Positions 35,206-44,556 are shown, numbered from the stretch's first letter. The stretch: 64,000 bases of DNA from Mesorhizobium hawassense (GCF_003289945.1 NZ_QMBP01000016.1:62001-126000); one strand, 5' to 3'. The notes: generated by a model from the letters alone, not told the origin. A program made the numbers and translations.

Positions 35206-37429
35206 CGAGCGCCCGCGGCCGCCACGCCAGCATGCGCATGGCGTTGGCCGTCACCAGCACGGTGGCGCCGGTATCGGCGAGGATGGCCGGCCAGAGGCCG
35301 GTGATGCCGATGATCGTCGTGACCAGGAACACGGCCTTCAGCCCCAGCGCCACCGTGATGTTCTGATGGATGTTGCTCAGCGCCCGCCGCGACAGCTCGA
35401 TCATGGCGGCGAGGTCGCCGACGCGGCCGTGCAGCACCGCCGCATCGGCGGTCTCCAGCGCGACATCGGTGCCGCCGCCCATGGCGATGCCGACATCGGC
35501 GGCGGCAAGCGCCGGCGCGTCGTTGATGCCGTCGCCAACCTTCGCGACCTTCCTGCCGGAGGCCTGCAATTCGCGAACGACGCGCTGCTTGTCCTGCGGC
35601 AGCATTTCGGCATGCATCGGAAGCCCCAGGCCCTTGGCGATCGCCTGCGCGGTGCGCTTGTTGTCGCCGGTCAGCATGACCGGCTCGACGCCGGCCTCGC
35701 GCAGCGCCGCCAGTCCGGCTTGCGCGTCGGCGCGCGGCTCGTCGCGCATGGCGATGATGCCGGCCGGCGCGCCGGCGACAAGCAGCACCGAGACCGACTT
35801 GCCCTCGTCGTTGAAGGCGGCGATGCGCGCCAGTTGCTCGGCCGGCAGCGCGACACGCTCGCCGGCGGCAGCCGGAGACCCGAGAAACAGCTCCTTGCCG
35901 CCGACCTTGCCGGCGACGCCCTTGCCGCCGAGCGCGGAAGCCTCGGACGCCGGCGGCACCGGCACCTTGTCGGCCTTGGCGCGTTCCAGGATGGCAATGG
36001 CGAGCGGGTGGCTGGAGCCGGTCTCGAGCGCGGCCGCCATCGACAGCACATTGGCCTCGCTGGTGCCGATGGCGACAATGTCGGTGACCCTGGGCTTGCC
36101 TTCGGTCAGCGTGCCGGTCTTGTCGAGCGCCATGGCGTCGATCGAGCCCAGCGCTTCGAGGACGGCGCCGCCCTTGATCAGCAGGCCGCGCCGCGCGCCG
36201 GCCGACAAGGCGGCGGCGATCGCGGCAGGCGTGGAGATGACCAGCGCGCAGGGGCAGCCGATCAACAGGATGGCGAGGCCCTTGTAGATCCATTCGCTCC
36301 AGCTTGCGCCGGCGGTGAGCGGCGGCAGCACGGCGACCAGCGCGCCGAGCGCCAGCACACCGGGCGTGTAGATTTTGGAGAAGCGGTCGATGAAGCGCTC
36401 GGTCGGAGCCTTGCTCTCCTGCGCCTCCTCGACCAGCTTGACGACGCGCGCGATGGTGTTGTCGGCCGCGGCCGCCGTGACCTTCACGCGCAGCACGGCG
36501 TCGGTGTTGATGGTGCCGGCAAACACGGCGTCGCCGGCCTTCTTGCGCAGCGGCACGCTTTCGCCGGTGACCGGCGCCTCGTCGATGGCGCCGTCACCCT
36601 CGACGATCTCGCCATCCGCCGCGATCCGGTCGCCGGGGCGAACCAGGATCACCGTTCCGACGGCAAGGCTTTCGGCGGGCACCTCGGCGACCGCGCCGTC
36701 GCGCTCGACGAACGCCGTCTTGGGGACAAGGGTGGCAAGATTCTGGATGCTGGCGCGGGCGCGGCGCGCGGCCACGCCTTCGAGGAGCTCGCCGACCAGA
36801 AAAAGGAAGACGACCGCCGCTGCTTCCTCGGCCGCGCCGATGATGACCGCGCCGACGGCCGCGATCGTCATCAGCGTCTCGATCGAGAACGGCGTGCCGG
36901 CACGGGCGGCAGCGAGCGCACGATTTGTGATCGGCAGCAGGCCAACGGCAAGGGCCGCCAGAAATGCCCACCATTCGACCGGCGGATAGAGCCGGCCAAT
37001 ACCATACGCGACGCCGAGCGCCAGCCCGCAGCCGATGGTGAGCATGCCTTTGCGGGTCTGCCACCAGGCGCCCTGCCCGTCGCCAGCCTCATCCGCATGC
37101 GCGTGACTTCCGGTATCGCCATGATCGTGGTCGTGATGGTCATGAGCGTGGTCGCCATGATCGTGGTCGTTGCGGTCATGGGTGGGACTTTTCGCGGCGA
37201 CCCTGTCGCCGTCGGCGGGAAAGATGCCGTAACCGAGCTTGCCGAGCTGCGCCTTCATGGCCGGCAACAGCGCGGCATCGTCCGCATGGCCGACACGCAT
37301 CATGCCGGCCGTCGCCGAGACGGAGACGTTCGCTACGCCCGGAAGGCGGCTCACCGCCGTCTCGATCTTGGCCGCGCAGGCGGCGCAGTCCATGCCCGTC
37401 ACGCGATAGCGGGTCTCCTTGACATCCAT
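35192..37429 (-). CDS. P1B-type heavy-metal ATPase, ZntA/CadA-like
   Basis: The 745-residue pump has an N-terminal heavy-metal domain with GMDCAACAAKIE (Cys15, Cys18) and a His/Asp-rich loop (residues 84-111, 13 histidines). Membrane segments, TGES, the CPC metal site (392-394), phosphorylation motif DKTGTLT (Asp436), HP motif (SSHPLA) and GDGINDAPAL follow. CPC with a His-rich tail fits Zn/Cd/Pb export. The ATG at 37429 begins the metal-binding domain; the long frame beyond it is antisense to the MerR gene. A divergent MerR gene and 19-bp-spaced promoter indicate metal-induced expression. Confidence 0.95.
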   Translation of the reverse strand: MDVKETRYRVTGMDCAACAAKIETAVSRLPGVANVSVSATAGMMRVGHADDAALLPAMKAQLGKLGYGIFPADGDRVAAKSPTHDRNDHDHGDHAHDHHDHDHGDTGSHAHADEAGDGQGAWWQTRKGMLTIGCGLALGVAYGIGRLYPPVEWWAFLAALAVGLLPITNRALAAARAGTPFSIETLMTIAAVGAVIIGAAEEAAAVVFLFLVGELLEGVAARRARASIQNLATLVPKTAFVERDGAVAEVPAESLAVGTVILVRPGDRIAADGEIVEGDGAIDEAPVTGESVPLRKKAGDAVFAGTINTDAVLRVKVTAAAADNTIARVVKLVEEAQESKAPTERFIDRFSKIYTPGVLALGALVAVLPPLTAGASWSEWIYKGLAILLIGCPCALVISTPAAIAAALSAGARRGLLIKGGAVLEALGSIDAMALDKTGTLTEGKPRVTDIVAIGTSEANVLSMAAALETGSSHPLAIAILERAKADKVPVPPASEASALGGKGVAGKVGGKELFLGSPAAAGERVALPAEQLARIAAFNDEGKSVSVLLVAGAPAGIIAMRDEPRADAQAGLAALREAGVEPVMLTGDNKRTAQAIAKGLGLPMHAEMLPQDKQRVVRELQASGRKVAKVGDGINDAPALAAADVGIAMGGGTDVALETADAAVLHGRVGDLAAMIELSRRALSNIHQNITVALGLKAVFLVTTIIGITGLWPAILADTGATVLVTANAMRMLAWRPRALVKAA

Positions 37430-37460
37430 GACATCGGCCTCCTTGCCTTGCTTGAACGTC

Positions 37461-37491
37461 GTGCTACATCCTCTAGCGACTAGAGGAGCAA
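37461..37491 (-). promoter_or_regulatory. MerR-type promoter/operator of the P1B ATPase gene
   Basis: CCTCTAGCGACTAGAGG (37470-37486) is a perfect 7-bp dyad. On the minus strand TTGCTC and TAGCAC flank it as -35 and -10, separated by 19 bases, the long spacer that MerR-family activators require. It resembles CadR/PbrR/ZntR operators. Confidence 0.75.
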
Positions 37492-37498
37492 GCGGAAA

Positions 37499-37933
37499 AT
37501 GCTCAAAAGTGATTTTGCCATCGGCGAGGCCGCGCGGCAGAGCGGCGTCAAGGTGCCGACGATCCGCTATTACGAGCAGATCGGCCTTCTGCCCGCGGCC
37601 TCGCGCAGCGAAGGCAACCGGCGGCTCTACGACCGCCGCGACCTCGACCGCCTCGCCTTCATCCGGCACGCGCGCGAGCTCGGCTTCGAGGTCGAGGCCA
37701 TCCGCACCTTGCTGACGTTGCAGGACAGTCCGGATCAGTCCTGCGCCGCCGCCGATGCGATCGCCAAGGCTCGCTTGATCGAGGTCGAAAAGCGTATCGC
37801 CAGCCTGAATGCGCTGCGCGACGAACTGCTGCGCATGGTCAAGCAATGCGAGAGCGGCCGGATCGGCGACTGCCGCGTCATCGAGACGCTGGCCGACACG
37901 ACCCATGCGCATGGGCGACTGGCTGAGGCATAG
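37499..37933 (+). CDS. MerR-family metal-responsive regulator
   Basis: The 144-residue protein has the MerR DNA-binding region (FAIGEAARQSGVKVPTIRYYEQIGLLP; RRLYDRRDLDRLAFIRHARELGF). A coiled coil and metal-binding positions follow, with Cys near residue 81 (QSCAAAD), Cys near 117 and GDC near 124. The spacing matches ZntR/CadR/PbrR-type sensors. It diverges from the P1B ATPase and should activate it in response to Zn, Cd or Pb. Confidence 0.94.
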   Translation: MLKSDFAIGEAARQSGVKVPTIRYYEQIGLLPAASRSEGNRRLYDRRDLDRLAFIRHARELGFEVEAIRTLLTLQDSPDQSCAAADAIAKARLIEVEKRIASLNALRDELLRMVKQCESGRIGDCRVIETLADTTHAHGRLAEA

Positions 37934-38118
37934 GCATTCGAGGATAGTCGCCGGAGCGCACTGGTCCGGCGCCTGCGGGCCAGCCGCATGGATCGCGCAT
38001 CGCCGCTGCATAAGCCCGATTTATCATGACCCCTAATTTTTGAAGACGTTACACGGGCTTTTCGCGCCTGTAACTTCGACCGCGGTTGTTCTCAGCTCGG
38101 TCGGAAACTGGTGGTTTG

Positions 38119-40557
38119 ATGCAGGCACATGCGCGGGTGGTGATCGTCGGCGGGGGATGCGTCGGCGCGGGTATTCTCTACGGCCTGGCCAAGCGCGGCT
38201 GGACCGATGTGGCGCTTTTGGAGCGCACGCAGTTGACCGCCGGTTCGACCTGGCACGCGGCGGGGCTGATCCCTTCCTATGCCCGCAACATCAATGTCGG
38301 GCGCATGATCAACAAGACCATCGATATCTATGAAGGGCTCGAAGCCGAGACCGGGCAGCCGGTGGGCTGGCACAAATGCGGGCAGCTGCGGATCGCCAAT
38401 TCGCGCGACCGGCTCGACGAATACAAGAGCTATATGAGCGTCGCCGAGGTGCAGGGCATGCGGGCGCAGCTGCTGACGCCCGCCGAGGCGAGGCAATTGG
38501 CGCCGCTGCTCGACAACAAAGAGATGCTCGGCGCGCTCTATCATCCCGATGACGGCCATATCGCCCCGGCCGACGTCACACACGCCATGGCCAAGGGCGC
38601 ACGGGATCTCGGCGCAAAAGTCTATCTCAACACCGAGGTCACCGGCTTCAAGCGGACCGCCGGCGGCGAGTGGCTGGTGCAGACCAACAAGGGCGACATC
38701 ACCTGCGAGCATGTGGTCTGCGCCACCGGCAACTACGCGCGCCAGACCGGCGCGCTGCTCGGCCTCGAAATACCGGCCATCCCGATCCTGCACCAGTACT
38801 GGATCACCGAGGCCGTGCCGGAGATCGTGGAGCGCAAGCGTGCGGGACGTCCCGAAATGCCGATCCTGCGCGACGAAGGTTTCGAGGGGTATCTGCGCGA
38901 GGAAGGCGACGGCTTCATGTTCGGGCCCTATGAGCGCACAGAGCATCTGAAGCTGTTCGCCGAGAACGGCGTTCCCGCCTGGTTCGGCGCCGACCTCGTC
39001 GAAGAGGATTTCGAGGCGGTGTCGTGGAACTGGGAGCAGGCGCTGCAACTGGTGCCGGCGCTCGGGCGCGTCGGCATCAAGGCCAATGTGCGCGGCCCCT
39101 TCCAGATGACGGCGGACGAGCTGCCTTTGATGGGACCGGCCTGGGGCCTGCCCAATGTCTGGCTCGCCGAAGGCGTGCCCGGCGGCATCCTGTGGGGCGG
39201 GACAATAGGCTATTACCTGTCGGAGCGGATCGTCGAGGGCGGCAACAGCCTCGATGTCTCCGACCTCGACCCACGCCGCTTCGGCGACTACGCAAACAAG
39301 GCCTGGACGCGCGAGAAGGTGCGCGAGGCCTGGGGCACGCATGCTGAGCAGAAATATCCGGGGCAGGACATGCCCGCCGCGCGGCCGCAGAAGACCGCGC
39401 CCTCATACGACAGGCTGACCGAGCTCGGCGCCGTCTGGGGCGTGCTCAACGGCTGGGAGATGCCCAACTGGTTCGCGCGCGACGGGGTCGAGCAGAAGGA
39501 CCAGTATAGCTGGCGCTGGACGCCCAAGGGGAACCTCGTCGGCGAGGAAGTGCTGGCGGTGCGCAACGCCGTCGGCCTGGTCGAGATGACGCCGATGACC
39601 AAGTTCGAGGTGTCGGGACAGGGCGCGGCCCGCTGGCTGGACGGGATCATCGCCAACCGCTTGCCGGCGGTCGGCAAGGTGACGCTGGCGCACCAGCTTA
39701 CCGCGAGCGGCGGCGTGCAGGCGGAGTATATGGTGGCGCGTCTTGGCAAAGACATGTTCTACCTGATCTCGACGCCGCGCGCCGAGCGCTGGAATTTCGA
39801 CGATCTGTCCAGGCTGCTGCCCGCCGACGGCAGCGTATCCTTGAAGAACGTGACCAACGATCGCGGCTGTTTTACGGTCGTCGGACCCAAGGCGCGCGAG
39901 GTGTTGCAGCCGCTGACCGAGATCGACCTTTCCAACGCAAGCTTCCCGTGGTTCGGCGTCAAGACCGGCAATGTGGCCCTGGCCAGCGACGTGCGACTGC
40001 TGCGGGTCAACTACGAAGGCGAGTTGGGCTGGGAGCTCTACCATCCCCTGCCCTACCAGCGGCAATTGCTCGACGCGATCCTGAAGGAGGGCGAGAAGCA
40101 CGGCATGCTGCTGGTCGGGCTGCACGCGCTGGAGTCACTCAGGCTCGAGAAATCCTATCGCGCCATGTATCGCGACATGAATCCGGAACTCAACGCGCTG
40201 GAGAGCGGACTGGAGCGTTTCATCCGCCTCGACAAGGGCGACTTCGTCGGGCGCGAGGCGGTCAAGAAATACAAGGAGCGCAACGACCAGCGCCGGTCGG
40301 TGACGCTCAGGATCGATACCGATGGCGCAAGCACCCTTGCCAATGAGGGGCTCTACAGCGACGGCGCGCTGGTCGGGCGCATCACGTCGGGCGGCTATGG
40401 CTACGCGCTCGGCCACGACATAGCGCTGGCGCTGCTGCCCGAGCGTTTCGCCAAACCGGGCACGAAGCTCGATGTCGCGATCCTGGGGGACTGGAAGGTC
40501 GCGGAGGTGGTCGCGGATTCGCCTTACGATCCGACCTCGGCCCGGGCGCGGATGTAG
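38119..40557 (+). CDS. FAD-dependent N-methyl amino acid (dimethylglycine/sarcosine-type) dehydrogenase
   Basis: The 812-residue protein has an N-terminal FAD domain with VVIVGGGCVGAGI (7-19) and GSTWHAAGL, whose His46 is the usual covalent FAD attachment site. The C-terminal half is a GcvT-like tetrahydrofolate-binding domain (RNAVGLVEMTPMTKFEV; NYEGELGWELYHP; ESLRLEKSYRAMYRDM). Such enzymes oxidatively demethylate glycine betaine derivatives. With the downstream HpbD-like epimerase it may demethylate N-methyl-hydroxyproline. ATG at 38119 lies directly before the FAD motif. Confidence 0.93.
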   Translation: MQAHARVVIVGGGCVGAGILYGLAKRGWTDVALLERTQLTAGSTWHAAGLIPSYARNINVGRMINKTIDIYEGLEAETGQPVGWHKCGQLRIANSRDRLDEYKSYMSVAEVQGMRAQLLTPAEARQLAPLLDNKEMLGALYHPDDGHIAPADVTHAMAKGARDLGAKVYLNTEVTGFKRTAGGEWLVQTNKGDITCEHVVCATGNYARQTGALLGLEIPAIPILHQYWITEAVPEIVERKRAGRPEMPILRDEGFEGYLREEGDGFMFGPYERTEHLKLFAENGVPAWFGADLVEEDFEAVSWNWEQALQLVPALGRVGIKANVRGPFQMTADELPLMGPAWGLPNVWLAEGVPGGILWGGTIGYYLSERIVEGGNSLDVSDLDPRRFGDYANKAWTREKVREAWGTHAEQKYPGQDMPAARPQKTAPSYDRLTELGAVWGVLNGWEMPNWFARDGVEQKDQYSWRWTPKGNLVGEEVLAVRNAVGLVEMTPMTKFEVSGQGAARWLDGIIANRLPAVGKVTLAHQLTASGGVQAEYMVARLGKDMFYLISTPRAERWNFDDLSRLLPADGSVSLKNVTNDRGCFTVVGPKAREVLQPLTEIDLSNASFPWFGVKTGNVALASDVRLLRVNYEGELGWELYHPLPYQRQLLDAILKEGEKHGMLLVGLHALESLRLEKSYRAMYRDMNPELNALESGLERFIRLDKGDFVGREAVKKYKERNDQRRSVTLRIDTDGASTLANEGLYSDGALVGRITSGGYGYALGHDIALALLPERFAKPGTKLDVAILGDWKVAEVVADSPYDPTSARARM

Positions 40558-40611
40558 GACCGGGCCCAGTCAAGGCCCCGTTGCCGACCCGTCCTTTGGA
40601 GACAAGCCTGC

Positions 40612-41721
40612 ATGCGCATCGACAGGATCAACGTCTATTCGGCGCAGCTGCCGGTCAAGAACGGCGTCTACCGGATGGCCAGTGCCGATGTGGAGGCGCT
40701 GGACTCCACGCTTGTCGAGATCGTCACCGATGACGGGTTTGCCGGCTGGGGCGAGACCTGCCCGATCGGCCCGGTCTATCAGCCGCATCATGCGCTGGGC
40801 GCCCGCGCGGCGATCGCCGAAATCGCGCCAGGCCTCATCGGTTCGGAGATCGCCTCGATCAGGCTGCTGGCGAGACAGATGAACGAGCGGCTGAACGGCC
40901 ACGGCTACGCCAAGGCGGCCTTCGACATGGCGTTCCTCGACCTGCTCGGCCAGAAGCTCGGCGTGCCGGTCTCGACGTTGCTCGGTGGCGCGCTGACCGA
41001 CCGCGTGCCGGCCTATTATTCGCTGATCGTCGGCCCTCCGGACGAGACGGCAAAAGTCGCCGCCGACAAGGTCAAGGCCGGCTATCCGCGCCTGCAGGTC
41101 AAGATCGGCGGGCGCGATCTCGAAGAGGACGTGGCCGTCGTCCACAAGGTCTGGGAAGCGGTCGGCTACAAGGCGCGACTGGCGGTCGACGGCAACCGGG
41201 GGATGACCGTGGCCGCCGCGATGCATCTCGACCGGCTCTGCCAGGCGATCCCCTTCGTCTTCGAGCAGCCCTGCAACACGATGGACGAGATCGCGACGCT
41301 GAAGGGCCGCGTCACGCATCCGGTCTATCTCGACGAGAGCACCGAGGACCAGAATGCGGTGCTCAGGGCGATCTCGCTCGGCATCGCCGACGGCTTCGGC
41401 TTCAAGGTGACCCGTCTCGGAGGTCTGACGAAGATGACGACGGTGCGTGACCTGTGTGCCATCCGCTCGCTGCCGCACAGCTGCGACGACGCCTGGGGCG
41501 GCGACATCATCGCCGCGGCCTGCGTGCATCTGGCCGCGACGGTCGAGCCGCGCCGCATGGAAGGCGCCTGGATCGCGCAGGAATACATCAAGGGCCATTT
41601 CGACCAGAAGCATCCGGTCGTCATCAAGCAAGGTCACATCGCCGTGCCGCAACGGTCGGGGCTGGGCGTGAAGCCGGAACCCGGCATGTTCGGCAAACCT
41701 GGAGCGATGTACGGGCCGTAG
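40612..41721 (+). CDS. HpbD-like enolase-superfamily enzyme (hydroxyproline-betaine epimerase or cis-3-hydroxyproline dehydratase)
   Basis: The 369-residue protein is of the muconate-lactonizing subgroup. Catalytic lysines are in RLQVKIGG (Lys164) and FGFKVTRLGG (Lys265). Metal ligands are Asp193 (VDGNRG), Glu218 (FEQPC) and Asp241 (YLDEST). Landmarks such as GETCPIGP and LPHSCDDAWGGDI match, from memory, 4-hydroxyproline betaine 2-epimerase. The related cis-3-hydroxy-L-proline dehydratases share this layout, so both remain open. The adjacent demethylase fits the betaine route. Confidence 0.85.
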   Translation: MRIDRINVYSAQLPVKNGVYRMASADVEALDSTLVEIVTDDGFAGWGETCPIGPVYQPHHALGARAAIAEIAPGLIGSEIASIRLLARQMNERLNGHGYAKAAFDMAFLDLLGQKLGVPVSTLLGGALTDRVPAYYSLIVGPPDETAKVAADKVKAGYPRLQVKIGGRDLEEDVAVVHKVWEAVGYKARLAVDGNRGMTVAAAMHLDRLCQAIPFVFEQPCNTMDEIATLKGRVTHPVYLDESTEDQNAVLRAISLGIADGFGFKVTRLGGLTKMTTVRDLCAIRSLPHSCDDAWGGDIIAAACVHLAATVEPRRMEGAWIAQEYIKGHFDQKHPVVIKQGHIAVPQRSGLGVKPEPGMFGKPGAMYGP

Positions 41722-41776
41722 AGCGAGAAGCACGGATCGGAACGGCCGCGGGCGTTGGCAACAATCATCAGCGCCG

Positions 41777-41978
41777 TCCCCCACTCCGTCGCCGCTTCGC
41801 GGCGCCACCTCTCCCCCTCCGGAGGGAGAGGAAATGCCAATCGCCGACGTCTCGCCTCTGCGGTCAGCCTTTCTAACTCCCTCGCGGTTTAGTATTTCCG
41901 CGCGCCCTCGACGGTTAGCATTTCCTCTCCCTCCGGAGGGGGGAGAGGTGGCTCGGCAAAGCCGAGACGCAGTGGGGG
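41777..41978. repeat. R2 long palindromic repeat (divergent copy)
   Basis: Facing arms CTCCGTCGCCGCTTCGCGGC plus CCACCTCTCCCCC and GGGGGAGAGGTGGCTCGG plus GCCGAGACGCAGTGGGGG enclose a middle with two copies of a short AGTATTTCC / GCATTTCC word. It fills most of the gap between the epimerase and DUF2934 genes. Confidence 0.75.
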
Positions 41979-42103
41979 AACCACCTATGCGATTACCCCG
42001 ATGGGACATCTCGGCCGGCTGTGCTCGCCGCCGATCACTTCGCCAAAATTACGGATCGTTCTGTCCAGTCCTGCGTTCTTGTGACGAGCAAGGAGGAACG
42101 GCG

Positions 42104-42433
42104 ATGGACGACGACGATCGGACCGAGAAGATCAGGCAGCGTGCCTATGAGATCTTTCAGCGCGAGGGCGGTATCCTCGGCCACCATGACCGGCACTGGC
42201 AACAGGCCGAAATGGAGATCGATCGCGAGGCGGCGCTGCCGCTGACGGCAGGCGATGCACTGCCCGAAACGCGCGAGATCGACAGCGCGGATGTGCTGAC
42301 GGTGGAGGCACTCGCCATGCGCACCGGCATTTCGGGCGACGAGGCGCAGGCGCTGCTCGACAGGCTGGGCAACGATCGCGCGGCGATCGAGCAAGCGGCG
42401 CGGAGCCTGAAGGCGAAGCGGGGCGTTGGCTAA
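42104..42433 (+). CDS. DUF2934 protein
   Basis: The 109-residue protein has the DUF2934 motif RQRAYEIFQREGGILGHHDRHWQQAE (residues 9-34). A C-terminal helical segment (MRTGISGDEAQALLDRLG) resembles a small DNA- or protein-binding fold. DUF2934 proteins are common in rhizobia; a role in stress is often suspected but unproven. The ATG at 42104 follows AAGGAGGAACGGCG. Confidence 0.85.
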   Translation: MDDDDRTEKIRQRAYEIFQREGGILGHHDRHWQQAEMEIDREAALPLTAGDALPETREIDSADVLTVEALAMRTGISGDEAQALLDRLGNDRAAIEQAARSLKAKRGVG

Positions 42434-42446
42434 AGGCCGGCGCTCG

Positions 42447-42931
42447 TCAGGCCGATGACGTCACCTTGTCAGCTTGGTTCGGAGAAGGCGACCAGGTCAC
42501 CTCCAGTTCTCGCATTATGCCGGGGGTAAGACCTTCTTGACCGGGCAGCGCGCGGAACTTGGCTCGGTACAGCAATGGCAATGCGGGAAGCCGGGTTATC
42601 TGATCGTCGAGCCATGCTCCCAACTCGTCGTATTCAGCGTCGATCCCACTGTGGCCAGGGTGAGATTTTACATCCGTTGCGCCAGCGTGAAATTTATCCT
42701 CCCAGGCGCGATAGATCGCCCAATTGCGTTTCGCACGCTGCATGAATTCCGATCCGACCGGAAAAGTCTGAAATCATCAGAGTACCCGTCGGCACTGTCG
42801 TCGAACTGGGCAGCAAAATAATGAGGAGCGCCGTTCAGATCGGCGACGCCAGTCCGAACTCCGTCCCAGTAATCCCAGACCATGTGTACCGCATCATTTC
42901 CCATGGCCAATGATAGCTTGTGCTGGGACAA
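42447..42931 (-). pseudogene. Frameshifted conserved hypothetical gene
   Basis: Two adjoining minus-strand frames make one protein. The first (42931 to about 42766) gives HMVWDYWDGVRTGVADLNG and PHYFAAQFDDSADGYSDDFRLF. The second (about 42766 to 42447) continues PVGSEFMQRAKRNWAIYRAWEDKF and GIDAEYDELGAWLDDQI. One base is gained or lost in the CTTTTCCGG run near 42766. The family is unknown. It is either a recent mutation or a sequencing error, and both halves remain well conserved. Confidence 0.75.
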
Positions 42932-43069
42932 AACTCCATCACTACGCTCTCTATTTTCGTTCCACCGTCAGCACGACAGGCATACCCCAGGGCACATTCC
43001 TTGGCGCCTGCAGCAGCGAAACCTTGCCGTCCACGACCAGAGCGGCCCCCCGCTTTTCGCTCCGTCGGC

Positions 43070-43094
43070 GGAACCCTCGGCCGCATCGGCGGTT
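43070..43094 (+). promoter_or_regulatory. Candidate EcfG/RpoE2-type stress promoter
   Basis: GGAAC (43070-43074) and GGTT (43091-43094) are separated by 16 bases, close to the GGAAC-N16/17-cGTT pattern of the alphaproteobacterial general stress sigma factor. It lies about 29 bases before the PRC-barrel start, a spacing suitable for its promoter. Confidence 0.45.
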
Positions 43095-43122
43095 TCCCCT
43101 GTACACCCACAGGAGATGCCCC

Positions 43123-43407
43123 ATGGACCACACCAGCCACGTAAGACTGACCAATGCCGAGCTCACGCCCGCCATCCTCGAAGGCGCCACCATCTATGGC
43201 CCCGATGACGAAAAGATCGGCTCGGTCGACCATCTGCACGGCAGCCAGGTCGTCATCGACGTCGGCGGCTTCCTCGGCATCGGCGCCAAGCCGGTGGCCG
43301 TCACCGCCAGCCAGCTCGATTTCATGCGCGACGAGGACGGCGACGTGCATGCCGTCACCCGTTGGACCAAGGACCAGTTGAAGGCGATGCCGGAGCATCG
43401 GGACTGA
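43123..43407 (+). CDS. PRC-barrel domain protein
   Basis: The 94-residue protein has GATIYGPDDEKIGSVDHLHG and VVIDVGGFLGIGAKPVAV, the beta-barrel pattern shared with 16S rRNA-processing RimM and photosynthetic H subunits. Free-standing PRC-barrel proteins are frequent members of rhizobial stress regulons. The ATG at 43123 follows AGGAGATGCCCC. A strong terminator follows 27 bases after the stop. Confidence 0.92.
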   Translation: MDHTSHVRLTNAELTPAILEGATIYGPDDEKIGSVDHLHGSQVVIDVGGFLGIGAKPVAVTASQLDFMRDEDGDVHAVTRWTKDQLKAMPEHRD

Positions 43408-43434
43408 AGCGCTTCGCGATTGTAAGTGAATAAG

Positions 43435-43464
43435 AAACCTGGCCGGCAATTACCGGCCAGGTTT
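43435..43464 (+). terminator. Rho-independent terminator after PRC-barrel gene
   Basis: AAACCTGGCCGG and CCGGCCAGGTTT pair perfectly over 12 bases around the loop CAATTA, followed by CTTTGC. The perfect stem and location mark it as the transcript end of the PRC-barrel gene. Confidence 0.85.
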
Positions 43465-43605
43465 CTTTGCGCGGCGCGGCAAATATGATCGCCGGCCCGG
43501 CGACTTCAACGCACAAATCTCGCCTCCGTGAGATCTTTCATGTCCGCGTCACAAGCCTCCATTGTACTTGCATATCGAGACTTCTGGTCTGGAGGAGGCA
43601 AGGCA

Positions 43606-44556
43606 ATGAAGTGGAAAGCTGCAGCGGCATTTTCCCTGGCGGCGACGTCGATGAGTGGAGCGATGTGCGGTCAGGCGCTGGCCTGGGGACAGGAAGGGCA
43701 TGCGGTGATCGCCGAGATCGCGCAGCACCGGTTGAACCAAAACACCTATGACACGATCGAGCAGCTCTTGCGCTCGCATCTGAAGCTGCAGCCGCCGGCC
43801 ACCGTCTCGCTGGCCTCGGTGGCGAGTTGGGCCGACGACTATCGCGCCGACAGCCACAAGGAGACGTCGAACTGGCATTTCATCGACATTCCGCTGGCCA
43901 CGAAACCCGGCGACGCGAGCGCCAGCACCACGGCCTACGATCCGGCGCGCGACTGCAAGGACAATGCGAGCTTCGGCGTCTGCCTGATGCGGGCGCTGCC
44001 GGCGCAGGAGCAGATCCTGGCCGATCCGGCAAAGAGCGACGAGGAGCGCTGGCAGGCGCTGGCCTTCGTCATCCATCTGGTCGGCGATCTGTCGCAGCCG
44101 CTGCATTGCGTCGAGCGCATGGACGGCAGCCAGGGCGACCAGGGCGGCAACACCCTGACGGTGAGTTTCAACGTCTACAGGCCGAAGCCCGACGGATCGA
44201 CCTATCGCGACCTCACCACCTTCCACGCGGTGTGGGATTCAAGCCTGATCCTGTTCAAATACTATGACTGGGGCAAGGTCGCGCTCGACATCGAAACCGA
44301 CGTCATCCCGCATCTGCCAGCCATGCCGGCCGCCGACCAGACGCCGGAAAAATGGTTGGCCGAATGCCACGGGAAGGCCGAGGAGGCCTATCGCGCACTG
44401 CCCAAGGGCACGCAGATCAAGTCCGACAATCCGCACGCGGTGATCCTCGACCAGGCCTATTTCGACCAGTTTTCGCCGGTGGCGGTCGAGCAGCTCGCGC
44501 TCGGCGGCCTGCATCTGGCGGCGGTGCTCAACGAGACGCTGGCGGTGGACAAGTAA
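43606..44556 (+). CDS. S1/P1-type nuclease, secreted
   Basis: A signal peptide of 26 residues leads to a mature N-terminus WGQEGH, where Trp27 and His32 are the zinc ligands of the S1/P1 family. Later motifs include ASWADDYR, SNWHFIDIP and VIHLVGDLSQPLHC. Cys pairs suggest disulfides. These enzymes degrade single-stranded DNA/RNA and 3' nucleotides in the periplasm or outside. At 316 residues it is typical. ATG at 43606 follows GGAGGAGGCA. Confidence 0.93.
   Translation: MKWKAAAAFSLAATSMSGAMCGQALAWGQEGHAVIAEIAQHRLNQNTYDTIEQLLRSHLKLQPPATVSLASVASWADDYRADSHKETSNWHFIDIPLATKPGDASASTTAYDPARDCKDNASFGVCLMRALPAQEQILADPAKSDEERWQALAFVIHLVGDLSQPLHCVERMDGSQGDQGGNTLTVSFNVYRPKPDGSTYRDLTTFHAVWDSSLILFKYYDWGKVALDIETDVIPHLPAMPAADQTPEKWLAECHGKAEEAYRALPKGTQIKSDNPHAVILDQAYFDQFSPVAVEQLALGGLHLAAVLNETLAVDK

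Noticed and set aside
35183..37483. A 766-codon plus-strand open frame opposite the P1B ATPase gene
   Set aside because: Low-complexity Arg/Gly/Asp-rich product with no domain, versus complete P-type ATPase motifs on the minus strand.
37430..38011. N-terminal extension of the P1B ATPase frame over the MerR gene
   Set aside because: The metal-binding domain begins at 37429; the MerR gene on the other strand has full family motifs.
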